From Chryseobacterium sp. JV274 (GTDB lineage Bacteria; Bacteroidota; Bacteroidia; Flavobacteriales; Weeksellaceae), in NCBI RefSeq assembly GCF_903969135.1, contig NZ_LR824569.1:2480001-2544000 (forward strand): 64,000 nucleotides of DNA. Direction: 5' to 3'. Every line of letters begins with the position of its first letter. Within the stretch, counting starts at the first letter, position 1. Below the pieces are notes generated by a model. That model was not told the origin of the DNA. It did not search any database and saw nothing but the letters and a program-made list of their open reading frames with translations. A program made the position numbers and the translations under genes. This document shows positions 1-7,264 of this stretch, piece after piece.

Positions 1-1
1 T

Positions 2-823
2 GTCATTGAGTATTATCAATCTGTAGCTACTTATATTCTGCCTCATTTAAAAAACCGTCCGCTTTCTCTCAACCGCTTTCCGAATGGAATTGAAGAGCAG
101 GGGTTTTATCAGAAAGATGCCGGAGATCATATCCCGGACTGGATAAAAACTACACAGGTTTATTCTGAATCCAATGATAAATACATCGACTATATGTATT
201 GCAATGACAAAGCAACTCTAGCCTACCTGAATAATTTAGGCTGTATAGACCTCAACCCATGGAATAGTTCTTTACCCGATCTGGAGCATCCTGATTATCT
301 GGTTTTAGATCTTGATCCATCTTCCAAAAATACATTTGATGAGGTAATTGAAACAGCACTTCAGGTGAATGAGGTTTTAAAAACGATTAAAGTAAAAGGA
401 TACTGCAAAACTTCCGGAAGTACAGGAATTCATATTTATATTCCCATGGGAGCTCATTATGATTTTGACCAGGTAAAAGATTTTGCCCATATTCTTATGA
501 AACAGGTCAATGACAGACTTCCTAAGATCACTACTTTAGAACGAAGCCTTCAAAAAAGGGATAACAAAAAAATCTATCTCGATTATCTTCAAAACAGGAC
601 GGGACAAACCCTGGCAAGTGCATACAGCCTGAGACCTAAACAAGGTGCTTCAGTTTCTATGCCTTTGGATTGGAATGAATTCAAACCCGGATTGAAACCT
701 ATAGATTTTAATATTAATAATGCTCTGGACAGAATCAAAGAAAAAGGAGATTTGTTCAAACCGGTTCTGGGTAAGGGAATTGATATGATGAAGGCTCTGG
801 AGTTGCTACAAAATATTGATTAA
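2..823 (+). CDS. ligD: LigD polymerase (primase-polymerase) domain protein, 5' end outside window
   Basis: The reading frame is open from the first bases of the window, so this is the C-terminal part of a longer gene. It matches the polymerase domain of bacterial NHEJ ligase D, which adds nucleotides at double-strand break ends. Visible marks are the early LKNRPLSLNRFPNGI stretch, the metal-binding DLDPS, the SGSTGIHIYIP substrate loop, and IYLDYLQN, which supplies the third catalytic Asp. The downstream SAYSLRPKQGASVSMPLDW segment is also typical. The first in-frame ATG (194) lies inside the domain and is not the start. The ligase and nuclease parts, if fused, lie upstream, so a standalone polymerase cannot be excluded. 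It converges on the mscS gene across a shared terminator. Confidence 0.88.
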   Translation, partial: VIEYYQSVATYILPHLKNRPLSLNRFPNGIEEQGFYQKDAGDHIPDWIKTTQVYSESNDKYIDYMYCNDKATLAYLNNLGCIDLNPWNSSLPDLEHPDYLVLDLDPSSKNTFDEVIETALQVNEVLKTIKVKGYCKTSGSTGIHIYIPMGAHYDFDQVKDFAHILMKQVNDRLPKITTLERSLQKRDNKKIYLDYLQNRTGQTLASAYSLRPKQGASVSMPLDWNEFKPGLKPIDFNINNALDRIKEKGDLFKPVLGKGIDMMKALELLQNID

Positions 824-825
824 AA

Positions 826-857
826 AAACTCCTACATTATTGTAAATGGAGGAGTTT
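826..857. terminator. Bidirectional terminator between ligD and mscS
   Basis: An 8-bp perfect stem (AAACTCCT at 826-833, AGGAGTTT at 850-857) has A-runs on the left and a short T/A-rich tail on the right. It sits between convergent genes, 3 bases after one stop and 20 before the other. Confidence 0.7.
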
Positions 858-877
858 CTTAAAAAAATTAAATCTAA

Positions 878-1723
878 TTATTGATTATAAACATGAATAT
901 CCCGTTGTGGAAAAGGAATTCCGATTCCCGCTTTATCGAGAGCTTCTTTACAACCGATGATGAGTTCTTCGTTCATAGCCCAGTAATTTTCTGTAGAAGC
1001 ACTTACTCTAACCGATAAATTGACAGCGCTTTCTCCAAGCTCGGTAACCACTACCTGTGGAACAGGTGTTGCAAGAGCATATTGATTATTTCTAATGACA
1101 TTCATTAAAAGATCTTTGGTCTGCTTAAGATCTGCATCATATGCAACTCCGATATCCAATGATGTTCTTCTCGTTCCCAGCTGGGTAAAATTGGTAATAC
1201 TGTTATTTGAAACCACACCATTAGGAATAACTACCAATTGGTTTTGTGGTGTAACCAGTTTTGTATGGAAAATATCTATTGCCTGCACCGTTCCTGAAAC
1301 TCCGGAATTGGTAGAAATAAAGTCGCCAATTTTAAAAGGTTTTAATAATAAAATTAATATTCCCCCTGCAAAATTTGTCAGGGAGCCCTGCAAAGCCAAA
1401 CCTACCGCCAAACCAGCTGCACCAATCATGGCAACAAATGCAGATGTCTGTACTCCCAATTGAGTTACAACAACAATAAACAACAGAATATTAAGCCCCC
1501 AATTGATAATATTCAACAGAAAATGTCGCAGAGAAGCTTCCATATTACGTTTTATAAAAGCTTTTTCAACCAGCTTTTTAATCATTCTGATCATCCATGA
1601 TCCAATCAGATAAATTAATAATGCAGAAATAACTGCAGTAAAAACTCTTGGTGCCCATGAAATTGCTGAAGAAATTAACGTGTCCCAGTGCTGTTGAATC
1701 TTGTTCAATTCTAAATCGTCCAT
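878..1723 (-). CDS. mscS: Small-conductance mechanosensitive channel, MscS family
   Basis: This inner-membrane channel opens under membrane tension and releases solutes on hypo-osmotic shock. The 281-residue product has the minimal MscS length of about 280. It has N-terminal membrane segments and then the diagnostic TM3 helix rich in Gly and Ala (AAGLAVGLALQGSLTNFAGG region, around residues 100-125). The beta domain follows with KPFKIGDFI and VVIPNG motifs, and then the C-terminal cytoplasmic domain ending near GIGIPFPQRDI. No truncation is seen. Its neighbours (ligD and an SDR gene) give no functional link, so it appears to be a single-gene unit. Confidence 0.93.
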   Translation of the reverse strand: MDDLELNKIQQHWDTLISSAISWAPRVFTAVISALLIYLIGSWMIRMIKKLVEKAFIKRNMEASLRHFLLNIINWGLNILLFIVVVTQLGVQTSAFVAMIGAAGLAVGLALQGSLTNFAGGILILLLKPFKIGDFISTNSGVSGTVQAIDIFHTKLVTPQNQLVVIPNGVVSNNSITNFTQLGTRRTSLDIGVAYDADLKQTKDLLMNVIRNNQYALATPVPQVVVTELGESAVNLSVRVSASTENYWAMNEELIIGCKEALDKAGIGIPFPQRDIHVYNQ

Positions 1724-2209
1724 TTTATACTATATGTTTATTATTATCAATGAGATATTAAGTTCTGCAGGATTTAAAAATGAAATTGAATACATCTGTC
1801 TAAAAAAGAAATTTACCTTACACTTCAAAAGTGAAAGTAAATGGTATTATAGATTAAAATAGATTGACAGCAGAACAGATTGTTTCAGCTTACTCAATAA
1901 TCATTCAGAAATTGAATCTTGCAGGAAGAAATAATTTTTCGGTCATAGAATTACAAAAACGATACCGAAGTCCAATTATTAAGGGAAATTAATCTTTTAT
2001 AACCTTCTTATTGATTAATTATTTTATTTTGATTAAAAACCAATCAATATGGTTCCAACTGGAATAAGATAAGTTATACCATCGTTGATCAATATCTTAT
2101 TTTGAATCTTCTTCAACAAAATCAATCTCATCTTTACAGCATCTGGTTTTGAAGGGTCTGGCTATAATACTTTCAAGGATTTTGTTCAAAAACATTCTCA
2201 TCTAAAGGA
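1724..2209. other. 486-bp gap without an intact gene; possible decayed coding fragments
   Basis: No complete ORF, RNA gene or strong terminator is seen. Two plus-strand stretches look faintly protein-like. The first is 1864-1992 (42 codons to a stop, including LTAEQIVSAYSIIIQKLNLA). The second is 2106-2213 (35 codons, ending SGFEGSGYNTFKDFVQKH), which vaguely recalls an AraC-family helix-turn-helix tail. They are in different frames from each other and neither has a start. They may be remnants of one gene or chance. Confidence 0.3.
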
Positions 2210-2944
2210 TTAAGGCAGTTTCGCAGCAAGCCCTTCCGGAAGCAATTTCAGAATATAATAAATAATTTTCCATTTAAAATTCGGAACAATGGTAAAAGAA
2301 TTTCCTGCATTGACAATATATTTTGCCACATAATCCGGTTCCATGATCAAGGATTCATTCAATGCTAATCCTTCATTGATCTTTGTTCTGATATAGCCAA
2401 TGACCAAAGCATTTACAATGATTTTTCGGGAAGCCAATTCCTGCCTCAATCCGGCCAGAAACTGAGTAAACGCAGCCTTGGTACTTCCGTAGACAAAATT
2501 ACTTTTTCTTCCTCTTACTCCAGACAATGAAGAAAGGCCAATGATCCTTTCAAGGTTTTTGTTGTCTTTATCCATTGCAATAATACTCAGGATAGATACT
2601 CCGCCCATATAATTAACTTCCATCATTTGCCTGGCACCTTTGAAATCTGTTAACGCTTTCTGATTATCTACTAAAAAACCTGCGGCATATACTACAATAT
2701 GAGGTTTTGCGGAAAGTTCGGAATAAAATTTCTGATGTGAATCAAAATCTGCTGCATCAAAAAACAAAACAGAAACTTTTGAAGAGTCCAGATTATTTGA
2801 ATAAATAAAATCATCCAAAGATGTTGTATTTCTGGAAGCAGCAATCACTGTAAATCCTTTTTCAACATATTGCTTTATACATTGTTTTGCTACATCTGAA
2901 TTAGCTCCCAGAATAAGAACCGTTTTGTTTGCGCTTTGATTCAT
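2210..2944 (-). CDS. Short-chain dehydrogenase/reductase (SDR) family oxidoreductase
   Basis: This 244-residue protein is a Rossmann-fold NAD(P)-dependent oxidoreductase of classical SDR length. The cofactor loop is LILGANSDVAK (residues 10-20), a GxxxDxA variant of TGxxxGxG. N111, S139 and the YxxxK pair (Y152, K156 in YGSTKAAF) supply the catalytic set. The substrate is unknown. The C-terminal tail is hydrophobic (KWKIIYYILKLL), so it may touch the membrane, as in lipid-linked sugar epimerases such as DprE2. That comparison is inference. A good promoter ends only 4 bases before the ATG, so the mRNA may be leaderless. Confidence 0.85.
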   Translation of the reverse strand: MNQSANKTVLILGANSDVAKQCIKQYVEKGFTVIAASRNTTSLDDFIYSNNLDSSKVSVLFFDAADFDSHQKFYSELSAKPHIVVYAAGFLVDNQKALTDFKGARQMMEVNYMGGVSILSIIAMDKDNKNLERIIGLSSLSGVRGRKSNFVYGSTKAAFTQFLAGLRQELASRKIIVNALVIGYIRTKINEGLALNESLIMEPDYVAKYIVNAGNSFTIVPNFKWKIIYYILKLLPEGLAAKLP

Positions 2945-2948
2945 AGGA

Positions 2949-2980
2949 CAAAGATAATTTTATTAAACACTAATCCCAAA
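2949..2980 (-). promoter_or_regulatory. Bacteroidota-type promoter of the SDR gene
   Basis: On the minus strand TTTG (2980-2977) is followed after 20 bases by TATCTTTG (2956-2949), an exact TAnnTTTG -7 box. The ATG at 2944 begins 4 bases after the box, which leaves almost no room for a 5' leader. Confidence 0.65.
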
Positions 2981-3040
2981 TGAACACAAAAACTGCTTAA
3001 TCATCTTTATTATATTTTGTTCTGTTCAGTAAGTTGTATA

Positions 3041-3077
3041 AAAAAATTGCGGCGGGTGAACTTCGTTCACCCGCCGC
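3041..3077 (-). terminator. Strong intrinsic terminator after the nusB-DUF1573-yajC operon
   Basis: A 13-bp perfect GC-rich stem (3049-3061 with 3065-3077) has a 3-base loop and is followed on the minus strand by a T-run (complement of 3041-3048). It lies 24 bases past the yajC stop. Confidence 0.9.
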
Positions 3078-3100
3078 AGCTAAAATATTTTCAGACTGAA

Positions 3101-3463
3101 TTATTTTTTCTCTTCAGTTGCTGTTTCTTTTTTGTCATCCGCTTTATCTGCAGATTTTGCTTTATCTCCAAAACGAGATTCTGTCATTTCTCTGGAAACT
3201 GCCGCTTTTTCAAATTTCAGTTTTCCGGATAATGTTTCAATAACAAAACCATCATCCTGAACCTGAGCAATTCTTCCGTGAAGACCAGAGGTAAGAACTA
3301 CTCTTGTTCCTACTTTAAGGTTTTCCTGAAAGTTTTTCTCTTGCTTCTGCTTTCTCATCTGAGGTCTGATCATCAGGAAATAAAATCCTACAAACATCAC
3401 TCCCATCATGATCAGCATCATAGGTGAAGATCCACCTGCTGCCTGTAAAAATAGTGTCAACAT
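3101..3463 (-). CDS. yajC: Preprotein translocase subunit YajC
   Basis: YajC is the small single-span partner of the SecDF accessory complex of the Sec translocase. The 120-residue product has a short periplasmic N-terminus rich in Gly and Ser, one membrane helix (about residues 14-32, MMLIMMGVMFVGFYFLMIRP), and the family signature RPQMRKQKQ at its end. A small beta domain with VGTRVVLTSGLHGRI follows. The last 30 residues are a charged Lys/Asp/Glu tail. It is the third gene of an operon with nusB and a DUF1573 lipoprotein, 10 bases after the latter. This order is common in flavobacteria. Confidence 0.95.
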   Translation of the reverse strand: MLTLFLQAAGGSSPMMLIMMGVMFVGFYFLMIRPQMRKQKQEKNFQENLKVGTRVVLTSGLHGRIAQVQDDGFVIETLSGKLKFEKAAVSREMTESRFGDKAKSADKADDKKETATEEKK

Positions 3464-3473
3464 ATTTTAAATA

Positions 3474-3980
3474 TTATGGTTGAATGTTTGCTGTGAATGT
3501 TAATCTGATTGGAGCTTTCTCTACGTTTGCAAAAACATCTGCATATTTCTGAACGTTTCCGTCAAAGCTTGAAGAATCAAAGTGTAATGTAACCTTTCCT
3601 TTTTTACCTGGCATAATCGGCTCTTTTGTAAAATCAGGAGCAGTACATCCACAACCTGGCTTAACTTCAGAAATGATTAAAGGATTTTTTCCGGTATTGG
3701 TAACTTCATATACGTGTTCCACTTTATCTCCTTTTTTGATTTTCCCAAAATCGAAGTTGTTTTCAGATAAAGCAACAGAAGTAGATGGTTCGTTAGAAAC
3801 CGGAGCCGCTGCTTCACCAGTTACAGGTGCTGCTGCAGAATCAGTGGTTACCGGAGCCGCAACAGCCGTAGAATCAGTAGTTGCAGTTTCAGTACTTTGA
3901 GTTTCTTTGTTTTCTTTTTTACATGAAACTAACCCAAAGCCTATAATAGACAAGGCGATAATTGATAACGTCTTTTTCAT
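3474..3980 (-). CDS. DUF1573 domain lipoprotein
   Basis: The 168-residue product starts with a lipoprotein signal peptide and lipobox (GFGLVSC, Cys at about residue 20), so it should be anchored on the periplasmic side of the inner or outer membrane. A low-complexity Thr/Ala/Ser/Val spacer follows (residues 30-65). The C-terminal 100 residues are a DUF1573 domain: FDFGKIKKGDKVEHVYEVTN with the PGCGCTAP motif. The fold is expected to be immunoglobulin-like. Its function is not known. It is the middle gene of the nusB-yajC operon, 1 base after nusB. Confidence 0.88.
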   Translation of the reverse strand: MKKTLSIIALSIIGFGLVSCKKENKETQSTETATTDSTAVAAPVTTDSAAAPVTGEAAAPVSNEPSTSVALSENNFDFGKIKKGDKVEHVYEVTNTGKNPLIISEVKPGCGCTAPDFTKEPIMPGKKGKVTLHFDSSSFDGNVQKYADVFANVEKAPIRLTFTANIQP

Positions 3981-3981
3981 T

Positions 3982-4887
3982 TTATATTCTATTTTGATCT
4001 TTACAATATTTATCTAAAATACCATTGATGAAGATATTGGAACGGTCAGTAGCAAATACTTTTGCAATTTCAATATATTCATTAATGATAACTCTTGAAG
4101 GTGTGAAAGCAAAATTATCAAGTTCTGCAATCGCTGTAGACAAAATTACTTTATCCATTAAAGAAACTCTTTCCAGATCCCAGTTTTCAAGTCTTTCTCC
4201 CAGTTTCTTTTCATTGTTTTCCCAGTTGTTCAGAGTATCTCTCAACAATTTTGCAGCGAAAGTCTTATCTTCTTCATCTTTAATCATTTTAATTAAAGTT
4301 CTGCTTTCTTCATCTTCTCTCAGGAAACCGATTGTTTTTTGTACCATGGAGTTGGCAATGTGAATATCATCATACCATGAAAGTTCTTTATCTCCCAGAT
4401 AATCATGAAAATCTTCATTTTCAGCAATATATCTTAAAAATAATTTTCCGATAAACTTCTGATCTTCTTCAAAAGAGTATCCATCTTCTTTCATGAAATC
4501 CTGGTAACGCTTTCCTGCAGTAATTCTTTGGAAAGTTTTTACCAATAGGTCATCATGCATATCCCATTTCAACTGCTTATGCTGGCCTGTAAAGAATAAT
4601 CTTTCAGGATTTTCTTCCAGTTTAAGCAATACTTGGTTGTTGATGAATTTTTGGTTAGGATTAATATCAGCATCAGTTTTAAGATATTTATTCTTACCAA
4701 TTTCGATCTGATTTTCTGCCAAATCTTTCAGACCCACCAAAAAATTGAGCTGATAGATGTATAGATAATAGATTTTCTCTATCCCGGCAAACATGTTTTT
4801 CTCTAAAACATCAAATTTTACAGGATTTTGGTAGTATGAATACACTGTCTGTACTACTTTTTCACGGATTTGTCGTCTTCCTAACAT
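3982..4887 (-). CDS. nusB: Transcription antitermination factor NusB, long Bacteroidota form
   Basis: NusB binds boxA RNA with NusE (ribosomal protein S10) and supports processive transcription of rRNA operons. The 301-residue product is about twice the length of E. coli NusB. It opens with the RRQIREKVVQTVYSY helix. A long helical insertion follows, and the canonical C-terminal half ends with LMDKVILSTAIAEL, PSRVIINEYIEIAKVF and FINGILDKY. The extended form is usual in Bacteroidota. A -7 box TATCTTTG lies upstream at 4917-4910 on the minus strand. It leads the operon. Confidence 0.93.
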   Translation of the reverse strand: MLGRRQIREKVVQTVYSYYQNPVKFDVLEKNMFAGIEKIYYLYIYQLNFLVGLKDLAENQIEIGKNKYLKTDADINPNQKFINNQVLLKLEENPERLFFTGQHKQLKWDMHDDLLVKTFQRITAGKRYQDFMKEDGYSFEEDQKFIGKLFLRYIAENEDFHDYLGDKELSWYDDIHIANSMVQKTIGFLREDEESRTLIKMIKDEEDKTFAAKLLRDTLNNWENNEKKLGERLENWDLERVSLMDKVILSTAIAELDNFAFTPSRVIINEYIEIAKVFATDRSNIFINGILDKYCKDQNRI

Positions 4888-4978
4888 TCAAAGAGCTTTT
4901 TTATGGGTGCAAAGATACAAAATTTAAAATTGATGAAATTCGTAGTGTGATGACATTTTTGTAATTTTGTCAAACTAT

Positions 4979-6640
4979 ATGAAAGCGTTAAAAACCTTAA
5001 ACCCCTATTTTTGGAAACACAAAATACTGTTGTTTTGGGGGGTACTATTTATCATTGCCAGTAATTTCTTTAATATATATAAAGTTCAGTTTGTAGGAAA
5101 GTCTGTTGATGAGCTTACAAAAAATGGAAACCTTGGCTTCAACCATCAGGTTTTGATCTATGTAGGAATTATTGTTGGGTGTTCCCTTTTGACCGGATTT
5201 TTCACATTCATGATGAGACAGACCATCATTGTGGCTTCCAGAAGGATAGAATACGAGCTTAAAAATAAAATTTACAGACATTATCAGGATTTATCCTTAA
5301 CGGATTATAAACAGACTACCATCGGAGACTTAATGAACAGATTGAGTGAAGATGTGGTTGCTGTAAGAATGTATCTTGGTCCCGGAGTGATGTATGTAGC
5401 CAACCTGATCGTCCTTGTACTGATCACAGCTATTTATATGGTAAAAACGGATGCTTCCATGACCATGTGGACTTTACTTCCGCTTCCGATTTTATCTTTT
5501 GCTATTTATAAGGTAAGTTCTATCATTAACAAAAAGTCGAAGATCATGCAGAAGAGCCAGTCTGCAATTTCAACTTTTGTTCAGGACAGTTTCTCAGGAA
5601 TCCGTGTAGTAAAATTCTTCGCCCGAGAGAAATACATTGAAAAAAACTACGGAATAAAAGTGACCGATTATCAGAATAAAGCTTTGGATCTTGCCAAAAC
5701 AGAAGCGTATTTCTTCACCATTATTCTTTTTGTAATCGGATTATTAAACGTAGCGATCATCTGGATTGGCGGTGCTAAATATATTGCCGGAGAATTAAGC
5801 ATCGGAAAAATTGCAGATTTCTTTATGTATATCAACACGCTGATTTTCCCATTCTCTATGGTTGGATGGGTAACTTCTGTGAACCAGAGAGCTGAAGCGT
5901 CTATGCAAAGAATCAATGAATTCATGGATAAGAGATCGGAAATCATTAATACTAATTTTGAAAACTATCCTATCAAAGGAGATATAGAATTCAGGAATGT
6001 TTCTTATGTATATCCTAATACAGGAATTAAGGCACTGGATAATCTGAACTTTAAAGTTAAAGCCGGAGAATCTTTAGCCATTATGGGTAAAACAGGAAGC
6101 GGAAAATCAACAATAGCCCTGCTCTTATGCCGATTGATAGATCCCAGCGAAGGAGAGATTTTGATAGATGGTAAAAACCTGAAAGATCATAATCTGATTA
6201 ACTACAGGAACTTCATTGGATATATTCCTCAGGAGAGCTATTTATTCTCTGATTCTATAGAAAATAATATAGGTTTTGCCATTGATCACCCTTCTCATGA
6301 GAAAGTGGTAGAATATTCAAATATTGCAGATGTTCACAAAAATATTGTAGAGTTTAAAGAGCAATATAAAACACTTGTTGGTGAACGCGGAGTAATGCTT
6401 TCGGGGGGACAAAAGCAAAGAATTTGTATTGCAAGAGCCTTAATTAAAGACCCGAATATCATCATTTTTGATGATTCCTTGTCTGCTTTAGACACCGAAA
6501 CTGAGCAGAATATTCTGGAAAATATCGATAAAAAGATAAGTAACGCTACTTCCATAATCATCACACACAGAGAGTCTAGCGCTCAAAAAGCAGATCAAAT
6601 TATCAACCTGACGGAAATTACCAATTCTGTAACCGCTTAG
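4979..6640 (+). CDS. ABC transporter, fused permease and ATPase (exporter type)
   Basis: This 553-residue half-transporter should work as a homodimer or heterodimer in the inner membrane. Six membrane helices occupy roughly residues 15-300, with the coupling-type region YRHYQDLSLTDYKQTTIGDLMNRLSEDV. The nucleotide-binding domain follows: Walker [11 protein letters not shown]-loop YIPQESYLF, signature LSGGQKQR, Walker B IIIFDDSLSALD and switch THRESS. The signature and Walker B are intact except that the usual catalytic Glu is replaced (DDSLSALD rather than DEATSALD), as in MdlA/B-like exporters. The substrate is unknown. A TTG at 4967 could extend it by 4 residues, but it overlaps a -7 box (TAATTTTG, 4962-4969), so the ATG is preferred. 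Confidence 0.9.
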   Translation: MKALKTLNPYFWKHKILLFWGVLFIIASNFFNIYKVQFVGKSVDELTKNGNLGFNHQVLIYVGIIVGCSLLTGFFTFMMRQTIIVASRRIEYELKNKIYRHYQDLSLTDYKQTTIGDLMNRLSEDVVAVRMYLGPGVMYVANLIVLVLITAIYMVKTDASMTMWTLLPLPILSFAIYKVSSIINKKSKIMQKSQSAISTFVQDSFSGIRVVKFFAREKYIEKNYGIKVTDYQNKALDLAKTEAYFFTIILFVIGLLNVAIIWIGGAKYIAGELSIGKIADFFMYINTLIFPFSMVGWVTSVNQRAEASMQRINEFMDKRSEIINTNFENYPIKGDIEFRNVSYVYPNTGIKALDNLNFKVKAGESLAIMGKTGSGKSTIALLLCRLIDPSEGEILIDGKNLKDHNLINYRNFIGYIPQESYLFSDSIENNIGFAIDHPSHEKVVEYSNIADVHKNIVEFKEQYKTLVGERGVMLSGGQKQRICIARALIKDPNIIIFDDSLSALDTETEQNILENIDKKISNATSIIITHRESSAQKADQIINLTEITNSVTA

Positions 6641-6680
6641 CCGTTTCGTTCTCAATTGTTAAATAAATCATAAAAAAAAT

Positions 6681-6710
6681 TTTGTGATTAAAAGAATTCT
6701 TTTATATTTG
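6681..6710 (+). promoter_or_regulatory. Bacteroidota-type promoter of the PUR-family gene
   Basis: TTTG (6681-6684), an 18-base spacer and TATATTTG (6703-6710) match the -33/-7 consensus. The ATG follows 29 bases later. Confidence 0.7.
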
Positions 6711-6739
6711 TTCTTAACAAGATTAAAAAATATCTAACA

Positions 6740-7075
6740 ATGAGTGAATACAAGGAACGCCATGAAAATGAGATTTTCACTAAGGTGTTAAAAGCAGGGA
6801 GAAGAACTTATTTCTTTGATGTGCGTGAGACGAAAGCAGGAGATTATTATCTTACAATCACTGAGAGTAAGAAAAATTTCGGAGAGAATGGGGAAGCTAC
6901 ATTCGAGAAGCATAAAATTTACCTTTACAAGGAAGATTTTAAGAGTTTTCAGGAGATGTTTAATGAGTCCACAGATTTCATCATTAATGAAAAGGGTGAG
7001 GATGTAATTTCAGAAAAACATGATAAAGACTTCAAAAGCAAATCATTCACAATTGATTCTGACGACGAAGTTTAA
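6740..7075 (+). CDS. PUR family (DUF3276) DNA/RNA-binding protein
   Basis: The 111-residue protein matches the small DUF3276 family found throughout Bacteroidota, related to the PUR-alpha single-stranded nucleic acid-binding fold. Recognisable parts are the N-terminal EIFTKVLKAGRRTYFFDVRE strand pair, LTITESKK, and the KIYLYKEDFKSFQEM strand-helix unit. The acidic tail (DSDDEV) is also typical. The family is thought to bind nucleic acid, and its cellular role is unsettled. It is a single-gene unit with a clear promoter and a strong terminator. Confidence 0.88.
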   Translation: MSEYKERHENEIFTKVLKAGRRTYFFDVRETKAGDYYLTITESKKNFGENGEATFEKHKIYLYKEDFKSFQEMFNESTDFIINEKGEDVISEKHDKDFKSKSFTIDSDDEV

Positions 7076-7095
7076 AAAAGAATATTAAAAAACAC

Positions 7096-7121
7096 AAGCA
7101 TCTGAAAAAGATGCTTTTTTT
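7096..7121 (+). terminator. Intrinsic terminator of the PUR-family gene
   Basis: An 8-bp stem (AAGCATCT 7096-7103, AGATGCTT 7109-7116) has a 5-base loop and a T-run to 7121. Confidence 0.85.
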
Positions 7122-7195
7122 ATGCTTTAAAATCAGGCAATTCATCAGGCCACCTTCTTGTAAAGCAGATATGGCTGACACTGTTGATTATTTAT

Positions 7196-7221
7196 ACAAA
7201 AAAAACGGACTAAAGCCCGTT
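7196..7221 (-). terminator. Terminator of the downstream secreted-propeller paralog
   Basis: On the minus strand AACGGGCT (7221-7214) pairs with AGTCCGTT (7211-7204), with one G-T wobble, and then a T-run (complement of 7196-7203). It lies 44 bases past the stop of the 7265-9565 gene. Confidence 0.65.
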
Positions 7222-7264
7222 CTATTACTACAAGATAAATAATGTAAAATTATTCATTGATTTT

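Noticed and set aside
3017..3232. Plus-strand ORF over the yajC terminator
   Set aside because: It overlaps the terminator and the yajC gene on the opposite strand, and is rich in Phe and Cys as expected of a shadow frame.
4967..4978. TTG start for the ABC exporter
   Set aside because: The TTG lies inside an exact -7 box, so it is more likely promoter than codon. The ATG 12 bases later was preferred.
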